From: an uncultured Verrucomicrobiales bacterium
Lineage (GTDB): Bacteria > Verrucomicrobiota > Verrucomicrobiia > Limisphaerales > JACDHS01
Reading direction: 5' to 3'
Assembly (NCBI GenBank): GCA_937983475.1
Contig: CALJZV010000591.1
Coordinates: 1 to 6,130, forward strand
DNA length: 6,130 nucleotides
Numbering within the stretch: position 1 is the stretch's first letter; every line of letters starts with the position of its first letter. The notes beneath the pieces are model-generated. The model worked only from the letters and a program-made list of their open reading frames with translations, was not told where the DNA came from and made no database searches. The position numbers and the translations under genes were made by a program. Positions 1-5,626 of the stretch are shown here, in pieces.

Positions 1-31
1 CCTGTGAGCCAATTGACCAAGTCAGCCGGAT

Positions 32-60
32 TTGTGAGCGGGTAATTTCGCGGGTATATT
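32..60 (+). promoter_or_regulatory. candidate sigma-70-like promoter for the small plus-strand ORF
   Basis: TTGTGA at 32-37 matches 4 of 6 bases of the -35 consensus. It is followed by a 17-base spacer and TATATT at 55-60, which matches 5 of 6 bases of the -10 consensus. Transcription would begin near base 67, right at the ribosome binding site, so the leader would be very short. That is unusual and lowers confidence. Promoter rules for this phylum are less certain than for Escherichia coli, so this is a suggestion only. Confidence 0.25.
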
Positions 61-66
61 TTATTG

Positions 67-73
67 AAAGGAG
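67..73 (+). promoter_or_regulatory. Shine-Dalgarno sequence of the small membrane ORF
   Basis: AAAGGAG at 67-73 ends six bases before the ATG at 80, which is ideal spacing. It is the only canonical Shine-Dalgarno sequence seen before a start codon in this window. It is the main reason to believe the short ORF at 80-175 is translated. Confidence 0.6.
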
Positions 74-79
74 TTAGTT

Positions 80-175
80 ATGAAACCTATGACCCGGGAA
101 AAACGCGACGCGATCATAGAATACCTGATCTTTGCGTTGCTGGCGTTTTTCTTCGCCATTTTCTTTTTTATTTGA
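80..175 (+). CDS. putative 31-residue single-pass membrane peptide
   Basis: No family is recognised. The ORF begins at ATG 80, six bases after AAAGGAG, and stops at TGA 173-175. The first 14 residues (MKPMTREKRDAIIE) are charged. The rest, about residues 15 to 31, is almost entirely hydrophobic (Leu, Ile, Ala and a run of Phe), with no charge up to the C-terminus. This predicts one transmembrane helix with a positive cytoplasmic N-terminus. It does not look like a secretory signal peptide because it ends straight after the helix. Residue 4 is an alternative ATG start, but the Shine-Dalgarno spacing favours residue 1. The gene converges on the glycosyltransferase gene with 7 bases between the stop codons, so there is no room for a separate terminator. 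It could be a small stress, regulatory or complex-stabilising membrane protein, but no specific function can be assigned. A chance ORF remains possible. Confidence 0.5.
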   Translation: MKPMTREKRDAIIEYLIFALLAFFFAIFFFI

Positions 176-182
176 CGGCAAA

Positions 183-920
183 TCAGGCCAGCGGGCGAGG
201 GGAGCGCCGGAGACCATTTTGGAACCACAATCGCCAGACCATCCCAAGCGCTTCCCATACAATTTTTCGCGACATTTTAGAGCTGCCTTGGAATCGGTCC
301 GTGAAGATGATGGGCACTTCAACGACTTTCATGCCGCGCCGCCAGATTTTATGGGTCATCTCAATTTGAAAGCTGTAGCCGTTGGAGCGGACTTGATCCA
401 AGTTGATGGATTCCAAGGTGCGCCGACGAAAACATTTAAATCCGCCGGTTGGGTCGGAAATCGGCATCCCGGTGATTGTTTGGACATATTTTGCGGCGCT
501 CATGCTGAGCAGAAGGCGGCCCAGAGGCCAGTTGATGACGCGGATGCCGTTGCAGTATCGGGAGCCCAAGACCAGATCCGCTTGCTGCTTCATTGCCGCA
601 TCCACAAACCGGGGAATGTCGTCGGGGTTGTGCGAAAAATCGCCATCCATTTCCATAATGAACTCGTAATCCCGCTGCAATGCCCACTTGAATCCGTCGC
701 AATAAGCGCGGCCGAGTCCGTTTTTCACTGCGCGATGCAACACATGAATCGAGGGATGTTTGGCCGCAAGCCCGTCGGCAATTTTTCCGGTGCCATCGGG
801 AGAGTTATCATCCACCACCAACAGATCAACGGGCAGGGGAAGGCTTAGGAGGCGCTCGGCCAACGGCGGGAGATTTTCCTTTTCGTTGTATGTCGGAACG
901 ATGACCAGTGTCTTATTCAT
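183..920 (-). CDS. polyprenol-phosphate mannosyltransferase-like family 2 glycosyltransferase
   Basis: This is a 245-residue GT-A fold glycosyltransferase of family 2, closest in style to dolichol/polyprenol monophosphate mannose synthases. Such enzymes move a sugar from a nucleotide donor, typically GDP-mannose, onto a polyprenyl phosphate at the cytoplasmic face of the membrane. Visible motifs are the N-terminal strand VIVPTYNEKENL (7-18), the nucleotide-binding VVDDNSPDGT (35-44), the metal-binding DGD (92-94), the SDPTGGF acceptor-site motif (155-161) and FTDRFQGSSKMS (206-217), which is typical of the Dpm1 branch. No C-terminal transmembrane or GtrA-like domain is present, so it resembles the short single-domain class. 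An in-frame GTG at 935 would add five residues (MASAG). ATG 920 was chosen because MNKTLVIVPTYNE fits the usual family start, but neither start has a good Shine-Dalgarno sequence. It lies 105 bases downstream of the enolase-family gene. The class is confident; the exact sugar donor and lipid are inferred. Confidence 0.9.
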   Translation of the reverse strand: MNKTLVIVPTYNEKENLPPLAERLLSLPLPVDLLVVDDNSPDGTGKIADGLAAKHPSIHVLHRAVKNGLGRAYCDGFKWALQRDYEFIMEMDGDFSHNPDDIPRFVDAAMKQQADLVLGSRYCNGIRVINWPLGRLLLSMSAAKYVQTITGMPISDPTGGFKCFRRRTLESINLDQVRSNGYSFQIEMTHKIWRRGMKVVEVPIIFTDRFQGSSKMSRKIVWEALGMVWRLWFQNGLRRSPRPLA

Positions 921-935
921 GCCAGCGCTTGCCAC

Positions 936-1025
936 CGGCTTGTATTTTGCCTGCGGCAGTTCGGTAGAACTAAGCCAAGGCTGAAAGAAAGTGCAAGGTT
1001 CAAAGTGCCTGCATATTACCGGCCA
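936..1025. other. intergenic gap with weak repeats, no clear promoter
   Basis: This is the gap between the enolase-family stop and the earliest possible glycosyltransferase start. AAAGTGC occurs twice in direct repeat (988-994 and 1002-1008, 14 bases apart). A small perfect hairpin, AGTTC-GGTA-GAACT, lies at 958-971. Neither has a following T-run in the minus direction, so neither is a convincing terminator. On the minus strand TTGCAC could serve as a weak -35, but no fitting -10 follows. The glycosyltransferase may be read through from upstream or use an unrecognised promoter. Confidence 0.35.
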
Positions 1026-2429
1026 CTACATGAAGTCTGCCGCAGGAGGCGGAAGGTCGCGTTTCATTTTCTCCAAACAATAGCCGAAACCACTACCACG
1101 GATGCTTGAAAGGTCCACGGTCCCGTTGCGGCGTTGATACAGGCCGGGATGAGCCTGAGCCTCGGGCAGTGAGGCCTCTGGATAAAACTGCGGCGCATTG
1201 GTTTCAACGCCCATGATGGTTCCCGTGTGTGCCGCCAGGCGCACGTGAGGAATCTGCGCCAGCATGGGATTGGTCAGGTCCTGGACCATCAGTTGCATGT
1301 CGTGTGCCTTTGCCCAGCAGGCGCTGAGCAGTGCGCCGGTCTGTGTCTTGCAGGTTTTTAACGCAACTCCGGTCCAACCCAGTTCGCGCCCCAGTTTTAC
1401 CAGGCGCCAGTCATGCGCGCTCTCATCGAGGAACAGGGGTTTGCGCTTGGAAACGCTATGGACATGAATCTGATGCTCCTCCAGTTCATAAGGGAACGGC
1501 TGCTCAACATATAGAATGCGCTGATGAATTTGAGGTTTGTCCGCGCTCAGGCGATCCAATATTTCATTGACGTAGGCTGGATCATTGACGGTGCAATTGA
1601 AATCCACGGAAAGCCATTTCACGTGTTGCGCCATGGAAATTTTCCCGATTTTTACGATGCGTTGATAATCCCAAACCGCATCGTTGCCACGAAGCTTGAT
1701 TTTCAAGCAGGTCAACCCGTCCCGCCGAATCCAATCCGTCAGCAGCACCGGATACCCATCGTTTGGCTCGTTGCCGGTCAATTCCTCCTCGTTTAATGGG
1801 TCCAATCCACCGACCAGATGCCATGCTGGAAGGCAGACGGGCGCTTTTGCCGTTAAAAATTCACTCGGAAAGCGGTTCCGAAAGGAAACGGATTGCATTC
1901 CAGGTGTTAGAAACGACTCCAGGCTTCTTGATAAAAATTCAGGACCGTATGCCGAATAAATGTCCACGTTGTGCAGGCTCCCGTAGGCATCGTGCAAGGC
2001 AATGTCAAAAGGCGAACAGCAGAGCAGGGCGGCAAGCCGGGGCATGGGGGTGGAAGCTGAGGCTGCAGACGCGTTGAGTTTCTCAAGCAATCCAGGCAGA
2101 ATTTGCTCCTGAAAAACGGCGCCAATTTCCAAGGGATGGCCCGTCACTGCAAAACCTGTCCAGGCTTCGGCGAGCCGGCCGCAAAAGTCCTTGATGGCGT
2201 TATGCCGCAGGTCGTAAGCAGCTTGTCCGGGCCAAACCCACTGAACGCTGAGCGGTGTTTCGCCCCAACCCACGGCGCTTTGCCCCAAGCGATCCTCAAC
2301 TCGAACACATACGCGTGCACAGGTGACATACGTGACGGTTTCAGTGCCGAATTTCAGAGGCATACGCGTGTAAACCGGCAAAAAATAAAGGCGCGCACCT
2401 ACACACCGTATGTCAGTTGATTTGGCCAT
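1026..2429 (-). CDS. enolase-superfamily (muconate-lactonizing-like) enzyme, substrate unknown
   Basis: This 467-residue protein has the layout of the mandelate racemase/muconate lactonizing group: an N-terminal capping domain (about 10-165, with GWGETPLS at 54-61) and a C-terminal TIM-barrel (about 235-420). These enzymes remove a proton next to a carboxylate to form a magnesium-stabilised enolate. The expected catalytic set is visible. KIK (243-245) supplies the strand-2 base, D276 (SVDFN), E309 (YVEQPF) and D335 (FLDES) are the likely metal ligands, and K358 with K361 (KTCK) form the strand-6 lysine motif. Lysines on both faces of the site resemble the cycloisomerase, o-succinylbenzoate synthase and dipeptide epimerase branch. 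The strand-8 region (GVETNAP, 407-413) lacks the DxD typical of dipeptide epimerases. Residues about 165-235 form an extra segment between cap and barrel, making it longer than the usual 350-400. ATG 2429 is preferred over M23 because the capping strand (ARLYFLPVYTRMPLKFG) begins upstream. No Shine-Dalgarno sequence is seen. The neighbours do not reveal the substrate. Confidence 0.88.
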   Translation of the reverse strand: MAKSTDIRCVGARLYFLPVYTRMPLKFGTETVTYVTCARVCVRVEDRLGQSAVGWGETPLSVQWVWPGQAAYDLRHNAIKDFCGRLAEAWTGFAVTGHPLEIGAVFQEQILPGLLEKLNASAASASTPMPRLAALLCCSPFDIALHDAYGSLHNVDIYSAYGPEFLSRSLESFLTPGMQSVSFRNRFPSEFLTAKAPVCLPAWHLVGGLDPLNEEELTGNEPNDGYPVLLTDWIRRDGLTCLKIKLRGNDAVWDYQRIVKIGKISMAQHVKWLSVDFNCTVNDPAYVNEILDRLSADKPQIHQRILYVEQPFPYELEEHQIHVHSVSKRKPLFLDESAHDWRLVKLGRELGWTGVALKTCKTQTGALLSACWAKAHDMQLMVQDLTNPMLAQIPHVRLAAHTGTIMGVETNAPQFYPEASLPEAQAHPGLYQRRNGTVDLSSIRGSGFGYCLEKMKRDLPPPAADFM

Positions 2430-2490
2430 TAGACAATTACTGATCGAAAGAGAACGTGGCGGCTCAAGAATCGCGATCAGTTATTAGACA
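2428..2490. repeat. direct repeat enclosing an inverted repeat in the leader of the enolase-family gene
   Basis: ATTAGACA occurs at 2428-2435 and again at 2483-2490, 55 bases apart; the first copy overlaps the start codon of the minus-strand gene. Between them, arms at 2435-2446 and 2474-2485 form an inverted repeat with ACTGATCG/CGATCAGT as a perfect 8-base core, then one mismatch and three more pairs. The loop is 27 bases. In the minus-strand transcript the hairpin would end five bases before the AUG, in a leader without a Shine-Dalgarno sequence. It could affect translation, be an operator, or be the scar of a tiny insertion with a duplicated 8-base target. Chance is also possible in a short AT-rich gap. 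Confidence 0.45.
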
Positions 2491-2514
2491 TAACAAACAT
2501 TGTGCGAATTGTTA
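2491..2514. repeat. perfect 6-base inverted repeat TAACAA-N12-TTGTTA, possible operator
   Basis: TAACAA (2491-2496) and TTGTTA (2509-2514) are perfect inverted copies separated by 12 bases, giving a 24-base dyad with half-site centres about 18 bases apart. This is roughly two helical turns, as many dimeric repressors use. It lies in the AT-rich DNA upstream of the enolase-family gene, where a minus-strand promoter would be expected, but the only promoter hexamers there are weak. The AT-only stem would be a poor transcription terminator. Its regulatory role is inference. Confidence 0.3.
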
Positions 2515-2534
2515 AAAAATCCTAAAAATCATTT

Positions 2535-3713
2535 CTACCGGTATCCAAATCCAAACCGGCTGCGGTCTCGGTTGGTTATTGGCCAGTAAACAAAATTCGC
2601 CTTTCCAATTACGTTTTTCTGTGGGATTGGCCCCCAGTGACGCGAATCGGAGCTGTTGACGGTGTTGTCGCCCATTCCCAGGTAATGATTGGGCGGCACT
2701 TTGTATTTAGTCTCTGCATCAGGAAAAAATTCCGGACCATTAACGTGTCCCGAATACTGGCTTTCCTCTGGCTGACCGCTGAAGCTGTATATGTTTTCGA
2801 AACGCGGGGTTGAAGCGTCCAGGCGCTTGTCGTTGATTCGCAAATGGTGGTCGTCGCCAATGCTGACGGTTTCGCCGCCCATTGCCACCATGCGTTTGAT
2901 GTAGAATTGGTCCTGGCGCATCATCCAATGGCGGATGCCCTGAGTTTGAAAGACAATGATTTCACCTCGATCTGGCTTGCGGAAATTGTAGGTCATCCGG
3001 TCCACAAACAGATGATCGCCGGTGATTTCCCGCAGCTTGATGATGTCCTCGCCTTTGCGGAACATTTGACCGGACTGCAATCCGGCAAATGCCTGAAACC
3101 GGTCATCCGGAGCGAACCACAGTGGAATGACTTTGTGAACCCAATCATTGCCTGATGACCTCTGGCGAACCAGAATCTCCTGCTTGCTGATGAATCGCAA
3201 AATCTGCTTATGGCGAACCGCGACAAACTCGCAATCCTCCTCAGCTACCAGATGATGATAAAATGTGCCGCGAATACAGGCGTCCCAAATTCTTTTTGGA
3301 AATGAGGGAAACTTTACTTGATCCTGATTACGAAAATTGTCTGTGGTGACGCCATAAAGCGTCGGCTGCATAGAACCGGTGGGAATTTTAAATGGCTGGA
3401 GAAAGAATGTCCGGATTGCCATGGCCACAGCGATGGCCACCAAAAACACCTCCACATTTTCACGCCACTCGGGCCGTGGATACGGTTTTAGCCACCGGTT
3501 GGCCGCCTTTTCGAGGTTTTGCATCATCGGGTCCAGTTCCTTGACCGGAGTGTCTGAGGAGATGGCGCCACGAAGTGCATGGTACGGTTTTTCTATTTCT
3601 CCGATGGCTTCAGCGGTGAGAATGTCCCTTTGAGCATTGAGCAACCGACGAACATGTTTGCACATGTCCGCGGCACGGCGCACTTTGGCCGAAAGAAACC
3701 ACCGGATTGTCAT
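2535..3713 (-). CDS. lepB: signal peptidase I (leader peptidase), long PVC-type form
   Basis: Signal peptidase I cuts signal peptides from exported proteins at the outer face of the inner membrane using a serine-lysine dyad. One transmembrane helix is visible at about 88-106 (EVFLVAIAVAMAIRTFFL). Right after it comes box B, IPTGSMQPTL (110-119), with catalytic Ser114. Box C is GDHLFVDRMTYNFRKPDRGE (232-251). Box D is YIKRMVAMGGE (271-281), with Lys273 as general base. Box E is GDNTVNSSDSRHWG (348-361). Two parts are unusual against Escherichia coli (324 residues). A cytoplasmic N-terminal region of about 85 residues replaces the first helix, and about 110 residues (121-230) are inserted between boxes B and C. 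The start codon ATG 3713 lies 2 bases after the lepA stop, and a distant GAGG is the only Shine-Dalgarno-like sequence, so translation is probably coupled to lepA. An internal M17 start is possible. The identification is firm. Confidence 0.95.
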   Translation of the reverse strand: MTIRWFLSAKVRRAADMCKHVRRLLNAQRDILTAEAIGEIEKPYHALRGAISSDTPVKELDPMMQNLEKAANRWLKPYPRPEWRENVEVFLVAIAVAMAIRTFFLQPFKIPTGSMQPTLYGVTTDNFRNQDQVKFPSFPKRIWDACIRGTFYHHLVAEEDCEFVAVRHKQILRFISKQEILVRQRSSGNDWVHKVIPLWFAPDDRFQAFAGLQSGQMFRKGEDIIKLREITGDHLFVDRMTYNFRKPDRGEIIVFQTQGIRHWMMRQDQFYIKRMVAMGGETVSIGDDHHLRINDKRLDASTPRFENIYSFSGQPEESQYSGHVNGPEFFPDAETKYKVPPNHYLGMGDNTVNSSDSRHWGPIPQKNVIGKANFVYWPITNRDRSRFGFGYR

Positions 3714-3715
3714 AA

Positions 3716-5506
3716 TCAGGTCTTTAGCACCTCAATGAAGGCTTCCTGTGGAATATTGACCGAACCGACCGCCTTCATGCGTTTTTTGCCCTCTTTTTGT
3801 TTTTCTAGCAGCTTGCGTTTCCGCGTGATGTCGCCGCCGTAGCATTTGGCGGTGACGTCCTTGCGCATGGCGCTGACGGTTTCGCGGGCGACTATTTTTC
3901 CGCCGATCGCAGCCTGAATGGCCACTTGGTATTGTTGCTTGGGAATTACATCCTTTAATTTTGCGGCAAGCGCCCTGCCCCTCGATTCTGCCTTGGAGCG
4001 ATGCACAATGCTGGAGAAAGCGTCCACCGATTCGCCGTTCACCAGCATATCCAATTTCACCATGTCCGAAGCCATGTAGCCGGCATGTTCGTAGTCCATG
4101 GAACCATAGCCCCGGGTAAGACTTTTGATCCGGTCATGAAAATCGATCAAAATTTCGCTCAACGGCACCAGACAAGTGAGCATGACGCGGCGCGTGTCCA
4201 GCGTCTCGGTGTGGTCCACCGTGCCGCGTTTTTCGGCGATGAGGGCCATCATGTCGCCAATGTTTTCATTGGGTGAAATGACAAACACCTTCACCATGGG
4301 TTCTTCAATCTGATTAATATAATTGACCTCGGGAAGATATGCCGGGTTGTCAATCTCCTTGATGGTGCCGTCTGTCATGGTCACGCGGTAAACCACGCTG
4401 GGATACGTCGCGATAATGTCCATGTTGTATTCACGGCGGAGACGCTCCTGAACAATTTCCAGATGGAGCAATCCTAGAAAACCGCACCGGAAACCGAACC
4501 CCAGCGCCACGGAACTTTCGGACTGATAGACGAATGCCGAGTCGTTGAGTTGCAGCTTGGCAAGGTTGGTCTTCAGATGCTCGTAATCGGCTGTGTTGAT
4601 TGGATAAATGCCGCTGAAAACCATCGGATGAATTTCCTGGAAGCCGGGCAACTCCGGCGATGGATTGCGCGAGTCGGTGATGGTGTCGCCGATTTTAATG
4701 TCGCTCGGGCTTTTGATATTGGCGGTGATGTAGCCGGTTTCGCCTACCAATAGTTTTTCGCGAATGTATGGCTTTGGATTGAAGCTGCCGACTTCCTTGA
4801 TTTCAACGGTCTTGCCCGAATGCAGCAGTTTGACGTGCATCCCGGGACGCAATTCGCCATTGAACACGCGGACCAGAGTGACCACGCCCTTGTAGGTGTC
4901 GAAGTAGGAATCAAACACCAATGCCTGTAGTGAATTGGCGCCGGAGGGTTTCGGAGGCGGCACCCGCTCAATGATGGCTTCGAGAATTTCCTCGATGCCG
5001 ATGCCTTCCTTGGCGCTGGCAGGGATCGCCGAATCGCCCGGGATTGCCAGAATATCCTCCAACTGCTGGCGGGTCATGGGCACGTTGGCGTGCGGCAAGT
5101 CAATTTTGTTAATGACCGGGATGATCGCCAGATTCTGTTTCATCGCCAGATGCACATTGGCGACAGTCTGCGCCTCAACTCCTTGCGCAGCGTCAATGAT
5201 CAACAACGCTCCCTCGCAAGCGCTCAAGCTGCGGGAAACCTCATAAGAAAAATCCACGTGCCCGGGAGTATCAATCAGGTTCAGTTCGTAGGTCTCGCCG
5301 TTGCGCGCCTTGTAGCGCATCGTGACTGGATGCGCCTTGATGGTGATCCCCCTCTCCTTTTCCAAATCCATCGAGTCAAGCAACTGGTCTTCCATCTCCC
5401 GGTCGGCGATGGTCCCGGTGCGATGCAGCAACCGGTCTGACAACGTGGTTTTGCCGTGGTCAATGTGGGCAATGATGCTGAAATTTCTGATGTGCGATAC
5501 GTCCAT
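3716..5506 (-). CDS. lepA: elongation factor 4 (LepA), ribosomal GTPase
   Basis: LepA/EF4 is a conserved translational GTPase that binds ribosomes, linked to back-translocation, initiation and 30S assembly. The 596-residue length is normal for the family and the protein looks intact. The GTPase domain shows G1 AHIDHGKT (13-20), G2 RGIT (52-55), G3 DTPGH (79-83, with the catalytic histidine), G4 NKID (133-136) and G5 SAK (164-166). A beta-barrel domain follows from about 188, then the hallmark ALGFGFRCGFLGLLHLEI segment. The basic LepA-specific C-terminal domain ends in the conserved KAVGSVNIPQEAF close to the C-terminus. ATG 5506 gives MDVSHIRNFSIIAHIDHGKT, the standard start, although no clear Shine-Dalgarno sequence precedes it. 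The lepB start follows after 2 bases, so the two genes form an operon. This pairing is common and is usually explained by chromosomal linkage rather than a shared pathway. Confidence 0.98.
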   Translation of the reverse strand: MDVSHIRNFSIIAHIDHGKTTLSDRLLHRTGTIADREMEDQLLDSMDLEKERGITIKAHPVTMRYKARNGETYELNLIDTPGHVDFSYEVSRSLSACEGALLIIDAAQGVEAQTVANVHLAMKQNLAIIPVINKIDLPHANVPMTRQQLEDILAIPGDSAIPASAKEGIGIEEILEAIIERVPPPKPSGANSLQALVFDSYFDTYKGVVTLVRVFNGELRPGMHVKLLHSGKTVEIKEVGSFNPKPYIREKLLVGETGYITANIKSPSDIKIGDTITDSRNPSPELPGFQEIHPMVFSGIYPINTADYEHLKTNLAKLQLNDSAFVYQSESSVALGFGFRCGFLGLLHLEIVQERLRREYNMDIIATYPSVVYRVTMTDGTIKEIDNPAYLPEVNYINQIEEPMVKVFVISPNENIGDMMALIAEKRGTVDHTETLDTRRVMLTCLVPLSEILIDFHDRIKSLTRGYGSMDYEHAGYMASDMVKLDMLVNGESVDAFSSIVHRSKAESRGRALAAKLKDVIPKQQYQVAIQAAIGGKIVARETVSAMRKDVTAKCYGGDITRKRKLLEKQKEGKKRMKAVGSVNIPQEAFIEVLKT

Positions 5507-5626
5507 TCGTGACAGTGACTCGGGTTAAAAGCAGGGTTATAATTTACCCATACTTCCCGCGCTCGCGAGAAGATAGCGACGAAACGGCCTAAAGAAAGTG
5601 GAAAGTTCCGTCCTTCCCTGCCCTTG
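5507..5626. other. intergenic leader upstream of lepA
   Basis: The 120-base gap between the helicase stop and the lepA start holds the hairpin at 5553-5572 and a small dyad, GGGT-N8-ACCC, at 5534-5549. In the minus direction TATAAC (complement of 5536-5541) resembles a -10 box, but the position 17 bases upstream is GAGCGC and fits no -35. Either lepA is read through from the helicase gene, or its promoter does not follow the sigma-70 pattern. GTGAC occurs twice in tandem (5509-5513 and 5515-5519) just before the start codon. Confidence 0.35.
5553..5572 (-). terminator. strong GC-rich hairpin after the helicase gene, possible terminator or leader structure
   Basis: CTTCCCGCG (5553-5561) and CGCGAGAAG (5564-5572) form an inverted repeat around two bases. 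The single DNA mismatch becomes a G-U wobble in the minus-strand RNA, so all nine positions can pair there, though the tip must open to make a loop. The hairpin lies 55 bases after the helicase stop and 47 bases before the lepA start. No U-run follows it, so it is not a classic intrinsic terminator. It may stabilise the helicase transcript end, act in the lepA leader, or support U-run-independent termination. Confidence 0.4.

Noticed and set aside
132..848. 238-codon plus-strand ORF opposite the glycosyltransferase
   Set aside because: It lies almost wholly antisense to a gene with clear family motifs. Its translation shows no recognisable domain, and it overlaps the better supported small ORF at 80-175.
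921..935. GTG at 935 as the glycosyltransferase start
   Set aside because: It adds only five residues unlike family N-termini. ATG 920 gives the standard MNKTLVIVPTYNE start, although GTG cannot be fully excluded.
2515..2534. T-rich stretches just after the lepB stop on the minus strand as an intrinsic terminator
   Set aside because: Two short T-runs are present, but no GC-rich stem directly precedes either of them.
2550..2576. Imperfect hairpin CCAACCG/CGGTTTGG (minus strand) at the end of lepB as a terminator
   Set aside because: It lies inside the lepB coding region, and the nearest T-runs on the minus strand come many bases later, after the stop codon, so the geometry does not fit an intrinsic terminator.
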